Positions 29,240 to 38,374 of a stretch of 64,000 nucleotides of DNA are shown here, one piece after another (the stretch's first letter is position 1; each line of letters opens with the position of its first letter). The DNA comes from Jiella mangrovi (GTDB lineage: Bacteria; Pseudomonadota; Alphaproteobacteria; Rhizobiales; Rhizobiaceae): assembly GCF_017815135.1 (NCBI RefSeq), contig NZ_JAGJCF010000023.1:1-64000 (forward strand), written 5' to 3'. Under the pieces are notes generated by a model. It saw only the letters and a program-made list of their open reading frames with translations, did not search any database and was not told where the DNA came from. A program made the position numbers and the translations under genes.

Positions 29240-29713
29240 TTGGTTTATCAGGCGAGATATGACGAGGCCGAGGTCGCTGAGATCATTGCGGAAAAGCGCG
29301 GGCTGGAAGGTCCGATGCTACCGATCCTGCATGACGTCCAGGAGCGCTTCGGTCACGTGCCGGAGGCCGCCGTGCGGCGGATCGCGGCCGAGCTGAACCT
29401 CACGCGTGCCGAGGTCCATGGTGTCGTCACCTTCTACCACGATTTCCGCAAAGAGCCGGCCGGCCGCCACGTCCTGAAGGTCTGCCGGGCGGAAGCGTGT
29501 CAGGCGGCGGGCTCCGATGCCGTTGCCGGTGCGCTCGAAAAGGCCCTCGGCATCGGCTTTGGCGAGACGACCGCAGACGGCCAGGTAACGCTCGAAGCCG
29601 TCTATTGTCTCGGGCTGTGCGCGACAGCGCCTTCGGCGATGCTGGGCGCGCGGATCATCGGCCGGCTCACCGAGGCGAAGGTCGGAGCGCTCGTCGAGGA
29701 GGCACGGCTTTGA
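29240..29713 (+). CDS. fdsG: NAD-dependent formate dehydrogenase gamma subunit (NuoE-like)
   Basis: A 157-residue thioredoxin-like [2Fe-2S] protein. The ligands are Cys82 and Cys87 (CRAEAC) and Cys123 and Cys127 (CLGLC). It passes electrons between the FdsA clusters and FdsB/NAD. The start is TTG 29240, seven bases after GGGAGG; a longer TTG start at 29165 has no such site. The stop overlaps the fdsB TTG start. Confidence 0.9.
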   Translation: MVYQARYDEAEVAEIIAEKRGLEGPMLPILHDVQERFGHVPEAAVRRIAAELNLTRAEVHGVVTFYHDFRKEPAGRHVLKVCRAEACQAAGSDAVAGALEKALGIGFGETTADGQVTLEAVYCLGLCATAPSAMLGARIIGRLTEAKVGALVEEARL

Positions 29714-31263
29714 GCAAGCTCTTCATCCCGCTCGATTCCTTCGCCGTCGCTTGCGGCGCCGACACGATCGCGGAAGAATTTCAGCAACTGAAGACCAATC
29801 GCGGCCTCTCCTTCGACATCGTGCGGAACGGCTCGCGGGGCATGGCCTGGCTCGAACCGATGATCGAAGTCGAGACGCCGAACGGGCGCATCGCCTACGG
29901 GCCGATCGAACCCGGCGAGGCCGAGGCGCTGGTCGATGCCGGCATCCTGTCGGGTGCCGGGCACCCCAAGCATATCGGCAAGGTCGAGGAGCACCCGTTC
30001 TTTCGCGCCCAGACCCGCCACACCTTCAAGCGCTGCGGCATCACGGATCCGCTGTCGCTGGAAGACTACAAGGCCCATGGCGGCCTGAAGGGGCTGGAGC
30101 GGGCGATCGGCATCGGCGCCGCCGCGATCGTCGGCGAAGTCACCGAATCCGGCCTGCGCGGGCGCGGCGGGGCAGGCTTTCCGACCGGCATCAAGTGGAA
30201 GACCGTTGCCGAGGCCACGGGCGCGCGCAAATACATCGTCGCCAATGCCGACGAGGGTGATTCAGGCACCTTCGCCGACCGGATGATCATGGAGGGCGAT
30301 CCCTACTGCCTGATCGAGGGCATGGCGATCGCGGGCGTCGCGACGGGCGCGACCAAGGGCTACATCTATCTCAGATCCGAATATCCCGTCGCAATCGACG
30401 TCATGCGCGAGGCGATCCGCCGGGCGCAGGAGGGCGGCGTTCTCGGCGCTTCGGTGCTGGGGTCGAGCCACGTCTTCGACATCGAGGTGCGGGTCGGGGC
30501 GGGCGCCTATGTCTGCGGCGAGGAGACGTCGCTGCTCGACAGCCTGGAAGGCAAGCGCGGGCAGGTGCGCTTCAAGCCGCCGCTTCCGGCGATCCAGGGC
30601 CTGTTCGGCATGCCGACGGTCATCAACAACGTCATCACGCTGGCTTCGACGCCGGAGATCCTGGCGGCGGGCGCCGACGGCTACAAGGAGATGGGCATGG
30701 GCCGCTCGCGGGGCACCATCCCGATCCAGCTCGGCGGCAACGTCAAGCATGGCGGTCTCTTCGAAGCGCCCTTCGGGATGACGCTCGGCGAGATCGTCAA
30801 CGAGATCGGTGGCGGTACGGCCTCCGGACGACCGGTGCGGGCTGCGCAGGTCGGCGGACCACTCGGCGCATACTTTCCGGTATCGCTGTTCGACACGCCC
30901 TTCGACTACGAGGCTTTCGCGGCGAAGGACGGGCTGATCGGCCATGCCGGCATCGTCGTCTTCGACGATACCGTCGATATGATGGCCCAGGCCCGCTTCG
31001 CCTTCGAGTTCTGTGCCATCGAAAGCTGCGGCAAGTGCACGCCCTGCCGGGTGGGCGCGGTGCGCGGCTACGAGACGGTCAAGAAGATCATCGACGGCGA
31101 GCGGCCGGCGGAGAACCTCGCTTTGGTCGAGGATCTCTGCAACACGATGAAGTTCGGATCGCTCTGTGCGCTGGGCGGCTTCACGCCTTACCCGGTCATG
31201 AGTGCGATCCGGCATTTTCCGGAGGATTTTCACGGGGAGCCGATGCGGGTCGCGGCGGAGTAG
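29710..31263 (+). CDS. fdsB: NAD-dependent formate dehydrogenase beta subunit (NuoF-like)
   Basis: A 517-residue flavoprotein that reduces NAD with electrons from FdsA/FdsG. It shows GRGGAGFPTGIKW for NADH/FMN, EYP and GAYVCGEETSLLDSLEGKRGQ, and the [4Fe-4S] site ESCGKCTPC (Cys440, 443, 446) with a distal Cys in SLCALGGF. The first 80 residues are a cysteine-free thioredoxin-like domain. The start is TTG 29710, overlapping the fdsG stop, with GAGGAGG upstream. A toxin-antitoxin pair follows before fdsA. Confidence 0.94.
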   Translation: MSKLFIPLDSFAVACGADTIAEEFQQLKTNRGLSFDIVRNGSRGMAWLEPMIEVETPNGRIAYGPIEPGEAEALVDAGILSGAGHPKHIGKVEEHPFFRAQTRHTFKRCGITDPLSLEDYKAHGGLKGLERAIGIGAAAIVGEVTESGLRGRGGAGFPTGIKWKTVAEATGARKYIVANADEGDSGTFADRMIMEGDPYCLIEGMAIAGVATGATKGYIYLRSEYPVAIDVMREAIRRAQEGGVLGASVLGSSHVFDIEVRVGAGAYVCGEETSLLDSLEGKRGQVRFKPPLPAIQGLFGMPTVINNVITLASTPEILAAGADGYKEMGMGRSRGTIPIQLGGNVKHGGLFEAPFGMTLGEIVNEIGGGTASGRPVRAAQVGGPLGAYFPVSLFDTPFDYEAFAAKDGLIGHAGIVVFDDTVDMMAQARFAFEFCAIESCGKCTPCRVGAVRGYETVKKIIDGERPAENLALVEDLCNTMKFGSLCALGGFTPYPVMSAIRHFPEDFHGEPMRVAAE

Positions 31264-31273
31264 TGGCGATCGA

Positions 31274-31567
31274 ATGACGCCGATTTTCGACGACATCGAG
31301 TGGGACGAGGGCAATCGTGACAAGTGCGGAAAGCACGGCGTGCCCATTGCCGATACTGAATACGCCTTGCGGGCGACGCCGATGATCTTCGAAGATCTGA
31401 CCCACTCGACCCAGGAGCGTCGATATCGAGCGATCGGGCGAAGCGTGTCGGGCCGACCTATATTCGTTGTCTTCACGCTTCGCCGGCGCGGCGACACGTC
31501 TTACGCCCGGCCGATCAGCGCCCGGTACATGCATTCGAAGGAGGTACGGACTTATGAGCGAGACTAA
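31274..31567 (+). CDS. BrnT-family (DUF497) toxin
   Basis: A 97-residue protein with the DUF497/BrnT pattern: IEWDEGNRDKCGKHGV near the start, then RYRAIGRSVSGRPIFVVFTLR, and a Ser-Ala-Arg motif close to the C-terminus (ISARYMHSKEVRTYE). BrnT toxins are RelE-fold ribonucleases that stop translation until bound by their antitoxin. The gene starts 10 bp after fdsB with no strong RBS, and overlaps the next gene by 14 bases. Finding it between fdsB and fdsA is unusual. Confidence 0.82.
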   Translation: MTPIFDDIEWDEGNRDKCGKHGVPIADTEYALRATPMIFEDLTHSTQERRYRAIGRSVSGRPIFVVFTLRRRGDTSYARPISARYMHSKEVRTYERD

Positions 31568-31817
31568 GCTCAAGCAGATACCGCACTTTGCGACCGATGA
31601 GGAAGCCGAACGCTTCGTCGATGAGGCGGATCTGTCGGAGTACGACCTTTCGGGTTTCAAGCCCATGCAGATCAGCCGTCGCGGCGACGACAGCCTCTAC
31701 AGCATCAGGATGCCCAGCCAGCTGCTCTACCGGGTGGACGACAGGGCTCGTGAGAAGAACGTTTCGATCGACGAGTACATAATGGACCTCGTCAGGAAAG
31801 ATCTCGGCGTCGCCTGA
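31554..31817 (+). CDS. BrnA/CopG-type antitoxin
   Basis: An 87-residue protein. The C-terminal half (YSIRMPSQLLYRVDDRAREKNVSIDEYIMDLVRKDL) is a ribbon-helix-helix DNA-binding region. The acidic N-terminal half (ATDEEAERFVDEADLSEYDLSGF) should wrap the toxin. AAGGAGGT sits just before ATG 31554, a far stronger RBS than that of the toxin, as expected if the antitoxin must be in excess. The BrnTA pair is normally autorepressed; here it may also receive fds transcription. Confidence 0.78.
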   Translation: MSETKLKQIPHFATDEEAERFVDEADLSEYDLSGFKPMQISRRGDDSLYSIRMPSQLLYRVDDRAREKNVSIDEYIMDLVRKDLGVA

Positions 31818-31896
31818 AGGCGCCGCCCTCAAACAGTCTCACCGTCGATTCGCCGATCCCGAATGATCGGTTCGAATTGGTGTCAGGGAGGAAACC

Positions 31897-34758
31897 ATGA
31901 GCCTCATTCGCGAAATCGACTACGGCACACCGGCTTCGAAGGCCGAAAAGACCGTGACGCTCACCATCGACGGCGTTGAAGTGACGGTGCCGGAGGGCAC
32001 GTCGCTGATGCGCGCGGCGATGGATGCGGGCGTTCAGGTTCCGAAGCTTTGCGCCACCGACATGATGGACGCATTCGGCTCCTGCCGGCTCTGCGTCGTC
32101 GAGGTGGAGGGGCGCAATGGCACGCCGGCCTCCTGCACGACGCCGGTCGCGGCGGGCATGAAGGTCTCCACCCAGACCGAGCGGCTGAAGGCGATCCGCA
32201 AGGGGGTGATGGAACTCTACATCTCCGACCATCCGCTGGACTGCCTGACCTGCGCGGCCAACGGCGACTGCGAGCTGCAGGACATGGCCGGCGCCGTCGG
32301 CCTTCGCGAGGTGCGCTACGGCTATGACGGCGAGAACCATCTCGGCAAGGAGAAGGACGTTTCGAACCCTTACTTTCAGTTCGATCCGTCGAAATGCATC
32401 GTCTGCTCGCGCTGCGTCAGGGCCTGTAACGAGGTTCAGGGGACCTTTGCCCTGACAGTCGAGGGCCGGGGCTTCGATTCCATCATCTCCGCCGGCACGA
32501 GCTTCGACGACTTCTTCTCCTCCGACTGCGTCTCCTGCGGCGCCTGCGTCCAGGCCTGCCCGACGGCGACGCTGGAGGAAAAGTCGGTCATCGAGATCGG
32601 CACGCCGGAGCACTCCGTCGTCACCACCTGCGCCTATTGCGGCGTCGGCTGCTCCTTCAAGGCGGAGATGCGCGGCGAGGAGCTGGTGCGCATGGTGCCC
32701 TACAAGGACGGCAAGGCCAATCGCGGCCATAGCTGCGTCAAGGGCCGCTTCGCGCTCGGCTATGCGACCCACAAGGATCGGATCCTGGGTCCGATGATCC
32801 GCGATCACTACACGCAGCCCTGGAAGGAGGTCTCCTGGGAGGAGGCGCTGTCCTTTACGGCGGCGAAGATCAACGACATCCAGGCGAAATACGGCAAGGG
32901 TGCCATGGGCGGCATCTCGTCGTCGCGCTGCACCAATGAAGAGGTCTATCTCGTCCAGAAGCTGGTGCGGGCGGGCTTCGGCAACAACAACATCGACACC
33001 TGCGCCCGCGTCTGCCATTCGCCGACGGGCTATGGCCTGAACTCCACCTTCGGCACCTCGGCGGGGACGCAGGACTTCGACTCGGTCGAGGATACCGACG
33101 TGATCCTCGTCATCGGCGCCAATCCGACCGACGGCCATCCGGTCTTCGCCTCGCGGATGAAGAAGCGTCTGCGCGGCAAGCCGGGTGAGCCCGGCGCCAA
33201 GCTGATCGTCATTGATCCGCGCCGCATCGACCTCGTCAAGACGCCGCATGTGAAGGCGGACCACCATCTGGCGCTGACGCCCGGCACCAACGTCGCGATG
33301 CTGACCGCGCTCGCCCATGTCATCGTCACCGAGGGGCTCGTCAACGAGAGCTTCGTGCGCGAGCGCTGCGAATGGGACGAGTTCCAGGAATGGGCGGCCT
33401 TCGTCGCCGAGGACCGGCATTCGCCCGAAGCCGTCGAAGCGATCACCGGCGTCCCGGCCGAGGACGTGCGCAAGGCCGCAAGGCTCTATGCCACCGGCGG
33501 CAACGGCGCGATCTATTACGGCCTCGGCGTCACCGAGCACAGCCAGGGCTCGACCTCGGTCATCGCCATCGCCAACCTTGCCATGGCCACCGGCAATATC
33601 GGCCGGCGGGGCGTCGGCGTGAATCCGCTGCGCGGCCAGAACAACGTGCAAGGGTCCTGCGACATGGGCTCGTTTCCGCACGAGCTGCCGGGCTACCGCC
33701 ACATCTCGACGGACGCCGTGCGCGAGACCTTCGAGGAGCTGTGGGGCGTCACCATCGACAAGGAGCCGGGCCTTCGCATCCCCAACATGTTCGACGCGGC
33801 GGTCGAGGGCACCTTCAAGGGGCTCTACTGCCAGGGCGAGGACATCCTGCAGTCCGATCCCGACACCAAGCACGTCTCGGCCGGCCTTGCCGCGCTGGAA
33901 CTCCTCATCGTCCACGACCTCTTCCTGAACGAGACGGCGAACTACGCCAACGTCTTCCTGCCGGGTTCGACCTTCCTGGAAAAGAACGGCACCTTCACCA
34001 ATGCAGAGCGCCGCATCAACCGCGTGCGCAAGGTCATGGCGCCGAAGAACGGCTATGAGGACTGGCAGGTCACGCAGATGCTGGCCCAGGCCATCGGCAT
34101 GGACATGAACTACTCCCATCCGTCGGAGATCATGGCGGAGATTTCGGCGACGACGCCATCCTTCGCCAATGTCACCTACGATCTTCTCGAGGAGAAGGGC
34201 TCGGTGCAGTGGCCCTGCAACGAGGCGCATCCCGAAGGCTCGCCGATCATGCATGTGGACACGTTCATGCGCGGCAAGGGCAAGTTCATCATGACGGAAT
34301 ATGTCGCGACGGACGAGCGGACGGGACCGCGCTTCCCGCTGCTGCTCACCACCGGCCGGATCCTCTCCCAGTACAATGTCGGCGCCCAGACGCGGCGGAC
34401 GGGCAACGTCGTCTGGCATGACGAGGACCTTCTCGAGATCCATCCGCACGACGCCGAACAGCGCGGCGTGCGCGACGGCGACTGGGTGAAGCTGCAGAGC
34501 CGGGCGGGCGAGACCTCGATCAAGGCGAAGATCACCGACCGGGTCGCGCCGGGCGTCGTCTACACGACCTTCCACCATCCGATGACCCAGGCCAACGTGA
34601 TCACCACCGACTTCTCCGACTGGGCGACGAACTGCCCGGAATACAAGGTGACGGCGGTGCAGATTTCGCCGTCAAACGGGCCGACCGAATGGCAGGACGA
34701 CTACCGCGAGCTGGCGATGGAAAGCCGTCGCATCGCGCCGGCCGAGGCGGCGGAGTAG
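31897..34758 (+). CDS. fdsA: NAD-dependent formate dehydrogenase alpha subunit (molybdo-bis-PGD)
   Basis: A 953-residue catalytic subunit. Residues 1-235 carry NuoG-like iron-sulfur ligands: Cys52/63/66/80, the Cys cluster at 116-125, and two ferredoxin-type sets (CIVCSRCVRAC at 167-177, CVSCGACVQAC at 211-221). CAYCGVGC at 245-252 starts the Mo-bisPGD domain. The catalytic Cys373-His374 pair is in DTCARVCHSPT. It oxidises formate to CO2. Cysteine is used, not selenocysteine. RBS GGGAGG precedes ATG 31897. Full length. Confidence 0.96.
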   Translation: MSLIREIDYGTPASKAEKTVTLTIDGVEVTVPEGTSLMRAAMDAGVQVPKLCATDMMDAFGSCRLCVVEVEGRNGTPASCTTPVAAGMKVSTQTERLKAIRKGVMELYISDHPLDCLTCAANGDCELQDMAGAVGLREVRYGYDGENHLGKEKDVSNPYFQFDPSKCIVCSRCVRACNEVQGTFALTVEGRGFDSIISAGTSFDDFFSSDCVSCGACVQACPTATLEEKSVIEIGTPEHSVVTTCAYCGVGCSFKAEMRGEELVRMVPYKDGKANRGHSCVKGRFALGYATHKDRILGPMIRDHYTQPWKEVSWEEALSFTAAKINDIQAKYGKGAMGGISSSRCTNEEVYLVQKLVRAGFGNNNIDTCARVCHSPTGYGLNSTFGTSAGTQDFDSVEDTDVILVIGANPTDGHPVFASRMKKRLRGKPGEPGAKLIVIDPRRIDLVKTPHVKADHHLALTPGTNVAMLTALAHVIVTEGLVNESFVRERCEWDEFQEWAAFVAEDRHSPEAVEAITGVPAEDVRKAARLYATGGNGAIYYGLGVTEHSQGSTSVIAIANLAMATGNIGRRGVGVNPLRGQNNVQGSCDMGSFPHELPGYRHISTDAVRETFEELWGVTIDKEPGLRIPNMFDAAVEGTFKGLYCQGEDILQSDPDTKHVSAGLAALELLIVHDLFLNETANYANVFLPGSTFLEKNGTFTNAERRINRVRKVMAPKNGYEDWQVTQMLAQAIGMDMNYSHPSEIMAEISATTPSFANVTYDLLEEKGSVQWPCNEAHPEGSPIMHVDTFMRGKGKFIMTEYVATDERTGPRFPLLLTTGRILSQYNVGAQTRRTGNVVWHDEDLLEIHPHDAEQRGVRDGDWVKLQSRAGETSIKAKITDRVAPGVVYTTFHHPMTQANVITTDFSDWATNCPEYKVTAVQISPSNGPTEWQDDYRELAMESRRIAPAEAAE

Positions 34759-34802
34759 CTGGGATCGACGTCGTCAAGCGGGCGATAAGCGGATGCGCAG
34801 GC

Positions 34803-34976
34803 ACACCCCTCTGTCCTGCCGGACATCTCCCCCACAAGGGGGGAGATCGGGCGCGTCTATGCAGGCTCCATACCGGCTTGCGTCACGGCACTGTCCAGCG
34901 ATGATTTGGAGCGCGGCAGCCGAGGCCGCGTCGATCTCCCCCCTTGTGGGGGAGATGCCGGCAGGCAGAGGGGGGT
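34803..34976. repeat. Rhizobial palindromic intergenic element (RIME-like), about 174 bp
   Basis: The two ends (34803-34849 and 34932-34976) are inverted copies of about 45 bp, differing by a few indels. Each contains the smaller palindrome ATCTCCCCC-ACA-AGGGGGGAGAT-type core. Elements of this design, with TGCCGGCATCTCCCCC ends, are dispersed in rhizobial intergenic regions. It lies in the 282-bp gap between fdsA and fdhD and would fold into a very stable cruciform or RNA hairpin, possibly limiting read-through. There is no gene in the gap. Confidence 0.8.
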
Positions 34977-35040
34977 ATAGCCGCCGCCCGCGTTCTTTCA
35001 GGAGGCCTCCAGCCCGGCCGGTCGGAAAGTCCGTCTGCCC

Positions 35041-35940
35041 ATGACCCCGACCGATCAGACCGCATCGACAAACGCCGAGACGATCGTCTTCCGGGGCGGG
35101 ACCTTTCACCAGGGCACCCGCGCCGTCCCGGCTGAAATCGCCGTGGCGATCTCGATCGGCGGCTCGACCCATGCGGTGATGATGGCGACGCCCGCAGATC
35201 TCGAGGACATGGCGATCGGCCTCGTCCTCAACGAGCGGATCGTCGATCGGCTGGACGAGATCGAGCATCTGGAGATCGTCGAGACCGAGGTCGGCATCGA
35301 CTGCCAGATCCGGCTGGTCGAAGCGCGGGCGAAGACCTATGTCGCCCGCCGCCGGCAGATGACGGGGCCGGTCGGCTGCGGCTTGTGCGGCGTCGAATCG
35401 CTTGAGCTGGCGGCTCCCGTTCTTCCAACGGTCGAGACGGGCGCGGCCAGGTCGATCCGGCCTGAGGCAATTGCGGCCGCCGTCGCTGCCATGGCGCGGG
35501 AGCAGGATCTCAGCCGGCTGACGCGGGCCGTCCATGCGGCGGCCTTTCATCGCGCGGACACCGAGCCGGGCAGGGGCCCCGTCGTGACGCGTGAGGACGT
35601 CGGCCGGCACAATGCGCTGGACAAGGTCGCGGGGCATCTCGGCCGGGTTGGGATCGATCCGAAAGACGGGTTTCTCACCATCACCAGCCGCGTCTCTGTC
35701 GAGCTGATCCAGAAGGCGGCGCGGATGGGATGCGGGCTGATTGCCGCGGTTTCCGCCCCGACGGCGCTGGCGATCGGCGAGGCAAAGGCGGCCGGGATCA
35801 CCCTCGTTGCGGTCGTGCGCGGCGCGGAATTCGAGGTGTTTTCGCATCCCGAGAGAATCGTGGGCGCGGCCGGTCTGGCGCCGACTGTCGATGACAATGA
35901 ACAGCAGCTGATTGAGGGGAGAGCCGCCCGTGGAACGTGA
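35041..35940 (+). CDS. fdhD: Formate dehydrogenase sulfurtransferase FdhD (FdsC)
   Basis: A 299-residue accessory protein that transfers sulfur from a cysteine desulfurase to the Mo-bisPGD cofactor before its insertion in FdsA. GPVGCGLCGVES holds the conserved Cys113 and Cys116, and TREDVGRHNALDK and SAPTALAI are family marks. ATG 35041 lies 64 bp past the palindromic repeat. The fdsD start lies within its last codons. Confidence 0.94.
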   Translation: MTPTDQTASTNAETIVFRGGTFHQGTRAVPAEIAVAISIGGSTHAVMMATPADLEDMAIGLVLNERIVDRLDEIEHLEIVETEVGIDCQIRLVEARAKTYVARRRQMTGPVGCGLCGVESLELAAPVLPTVETGAARSIRPEAIAAAVAAMAREQDLSRLTRAVHAAAFHRADTEPGRGPVVTREDVGRHNALDKVAGHLGRVGIDPKDGFLTITSRVSVELIQKAARMGCGLIAAVSAPTALAIGEAKAAGITLVAVVRGAEFEVFSHPERIVGAAGLAPTVDDNEQQLIEGRAARGT

Positions 35941-36196
35941 CAAGCTCGTCTATATGGCGAACCAGATCGCCAAATTCTTCGAATCCGCGAAGGAAGGCGC
36001 GCGCTCGAAGGGCGTCGCCGACCACATCAACAAGTTCTGGGAGCCGCGCATGCGCAGCCAGCTGTTCGAGCGGGTGGACGGCGGCAGGACCGAAGGCATG
36101 CACGAACTGGTGCTCGAGGCGATGGATTCCATCCGGCGCCCGGAGGCGCCGACGGGGAGCGGCGCTCCCAACCAGAACGATCCGTCTCTCGCCTGA
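35930..36196 (+). CDS. fdsD: Formate dehydrogenase delta subunit
   Basis: An 88-residue small subunit (DKLVYMANQIAKFFESA, then HINKFWEPRMRSQLF). FdsD-family proteins are needed for full activity or cofactor assembly of soluble formate dehydrogenases. GTG 35930 with GAGGGGAG upstream is preferred to TTG 35912. It overlaps fdhD by 11 bases and is the last gene of the operon. Confidence 0.92.
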   Translation: MERDKLVYMANQIAKFFESAKEGARSKGVADHINKFWEPRMRSQLFERVDGGRTEGMHELVLEAMDSIRRPEAPTGSGAPNQNDPSLA

Positions 36197-36328
36197 AGGC
36201 CTTCGCCGCCAAACCTCAGCCCTTGTTCGCGGTCCGCCTTCGATGGGCGGGCGCTCGAGCGCGCAACTGATGATTAACCTTAACGGCTTATCAAAGACCG
36301 GATCCGTAATAGTCCCCGGTCGGCCCCC

Positions 36329-37180
36329 ATGTGCTCCCCGCGAGTTCTTCTTTCCGCCATCCTCGCAACATCGCTTCTGGCAGGTTGTGCCGGAAACGAG
36401 CGCTACTCGATGCGCCTTTCGCCGACGCCGGTGGTGATCAGCGAGACCGCGGCCCTTGGCTACACGCCGGCCGACAACGGCACTGCGTTCCCGTTCTTCG
36501 AATCCTTCCATCCGGCCGTGGGCTCCACGCTTTCGGGCCGGACGATCGCCGTCGCGCGATATTCCGACATCGCGCTGGAGCCGAAGGAGGTGGTGCTCAC
36601 CTTTGATGACGGCCCGATGCCGGGCAAGACCCACAAGATCCTGAAAGCCCTCGGCGACTATGGCGTCAGCGCGACGTTCCTGATGGTCGGGCAGATGGCC
36701 AAGGCCTATCCCCAGATCGCCCGCGACGTCGCCGAGGCCGGCCATACGATCGGCACCCACACCTATCGCCATCCCAACCTCAGGACGATGAGCGATGCGG
36801 CTGCGATGGCCGAGATCCGCAAGGGCGAAATCAGCGTCGCGGAGGCGTTGGCGCCGATCGGCCTGAAGCCGGCGCCCTTCTTTTGCTTCCCCTATCTCGC
36901 CGATACCGCAACGCTGAGACATCGCCTTGCCGGCGAGGGTATCGTCACGATCGATGTCGACATCGATTCCAAGGACTACTTTCGCGATGGACCTGCGGCG
37001 GTTCGCGACCGCACTTTGCGGGCCCTTGAAAAGCACGGGCGCGGCATCATCCTGATGCACGACATCCAGAACAGGACGGCGGCCATGCTGCCTGGCTTCC
37101 TCGCCGAACTCGAAAAGCGCGGCTACAAGGTGGTGCGCCTCGTCCCGGCCGATCAGGCACCACAGGTGGCAGGGCTTTGA
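36329..37180 (+). CDS. Polysaccharide deacetylase lipoprotein (NodB domain)
   Basis: The product is 283 residues. The lipobox LLAGC (Cys20) indicates an outer- or inner-membrane lipoprotein. The NodB domain has TFDDGP (Asp93, Asp94), HTYRH (His144, His148), FFCFPY and ILMHD, a full set of metal and catalytic residues, so an active carbohydrate esterase (CE4) is likely. The substrate could be peptidoglycan or an exopolysaccharide. The 132-bp gap before it shows no other gene. It is convergent with the phosphoesterase. Confidence 0.88.
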   Translation: MCSPRVLLSAILATSLLAGCAGNERYSMRLSPTPVVISETAALGYTPADNGTAFPFFESFHPAVGSTLSGRTIAVARYSDIALEPKEVVLTFDDGPMPGKTHKILKALGDYGVSATFLMVGQMAKAYPQIARDVAEAGHTIGTHTYRHPNLRTMSDAAAMAEIRKGEISVAEALAPIGLKPAPFFCFPYLADTATLRHRLAGEGIVTIDVDIDSKDYFRDGPAAVRDRTLRALEKHGRGIILMHDIQNRTAAMLPGFLAELEKRGYKVVRLVPADQAPQVAGL

Positions 37181-37274
37181 GCGCTTAAGGGTCCTCGACG
37201 TCGCGGCTCTCCCGCAAAGCGACAGGCCTTCTGCCATGACCACGTCAGCGGGGTCGGAACACCGGCTGAACGGC

Positions 37275-38225
37275 TCAGACGGCCTCCTTGGCGTCCTGGC
37301 GGGGAGCCGCGTCGATCGCGCGGCCATCGGACAGAAGCTCTCTTTCGCGCACCCAGCCGATGCCGCTTTCGCGCTCGCGCATGCCGCGCTCGCGCTGGAT
37401 CAGCGACCAGCTGCCCGGCTCGCCGGTGATCTCGAACAGGTTGTAGCGCGAGGCCGGCGTGTTGCCGCCCGGACCCTGGCTCGCCGAGGGAACGCCGACG
37501 ACGGGGATCTTGCCCTCCGGGCCGTCGAGCCAGTAGAGCGTGTCGAGATGGGTATGACCGTGGAGCACGAGCTCTGCCCCGACCTCGCGCATCACCTTGG
37601 AGAAGAACTGCTTGCCGATCAGGCGCTTGTGCCACGAGGTCGAGCCCGAGATCGGGGGGTGGTGGATCATCACGATACGGAAATGGCCGGTTTCCTTCGC
37701 CCGTTCCAGAAGGCCGGCGAGAGCCAGCGCCTGACGCCGCTTGAACGTGCCGGTCGCAAAAAACGGCGCCGTCGCCTCTGCCGTCGAGACGCCGAGGATG
37801 GCGACCGGGCCACGGCAGCGCATATAGGGAAACGAACTGCCGACCGCCGAAAGCGCATTGTCCCCGACCATATATTCGTTCCACTCCTTGTAGGAGCGTT
37901 TCAGAGCGCCGGGGACATAGGCGTCGTGATTGCCGGGCACGACCGAAACGTCATGCGGGGTGCCGAGATCTTCCAGCCACAGACGGGCCGCGATCGATTC
38001 CTTCTTGGTGCCCAGATTGACCAGATCTCCGGTGACGGCGACATGGTCAGGCGCTTCGTCCTTGATGTCCTGGACGAGATTGGACAGCGTATCGCCGAAC
38101 ATTGCCCGGCGTCGGTTGCGGTGCCAGTTGACGTAACCGGTGATGCGTTTGGAGGCGAGCTCGCGGAAGGAGAGTTCCGGCAGCGGTCCGAGATGGATGT
38201 CGGAGAGATGGGCAAGTCGGAACAT
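37275..38225 (-). CDS. Calcineurin-type metallophosphoesterase
   Basis: The product is 316 residues from ATG 38223-38225. All metallophosphatase motifs are present: AHLSDIHLG near the start, TGDLVNLG, VPGNHDAY, IHHPP and LHGHTH. No signal peptide, so it is cytoplasmic. The Asp-rich C-terminus is unremarkable. Possible substrates include cyclic nucleotides, phosphodiesters or UDP-sugars; the sequence does not decide. Confidence 0.85.
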   Translation of the reverse strand: MFRLAHLSDIHLGPLPELSFRELASKRITGYVNWHRNRRRAMFGDTLSNLVQDIKDEAPDHVAVTGDLVNLGTKKESIAARLWLEDLGTPHDVSVVPGNHDAYVPGALKRSYKEWNEYMVGDNALSAVGSSFPYMRCRGPVAILGVSTAEATAPFFATGTFKRRQALALAGLLERAKETGHFRIVMIHHPPISGSTSWHKRLIGKQFFSKVMREVGAELVLHGHTHLDTLYWLDGPEGKIPVVGVPSASQGPGGNTPASRYNLFEITGEPGSWSLIQRERGMRERESGIGWVRERELLSDGRAIDAAPRQDAKEAV

Positions 38226-38374
38226 TCGTTTCCTCGATCTGAATTCGGCATTTTTTCCGGCAGCATCGATGGCCACCGGGCGAGCCTTGTGTTTTGTCGC
38301 AGGCGTCGGCGATGATCGGCTTCGCGGCCCCGTTCGTTGAATCAATTGTAGACACGACGAGAGAGAACGGAACC

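Noticed and set aside
31818-31896. tRNA-like GGTTCGAAT motif before fdsA
   Set aside because: A lone T-loop-like string; no cloverleaf arms could be paired in the 79-bp gap.
31792-34578. 928-codon minus-strand open frame opposite fdsA
   Set aside because: Shadow of fdsA; composition-driven, no motif.
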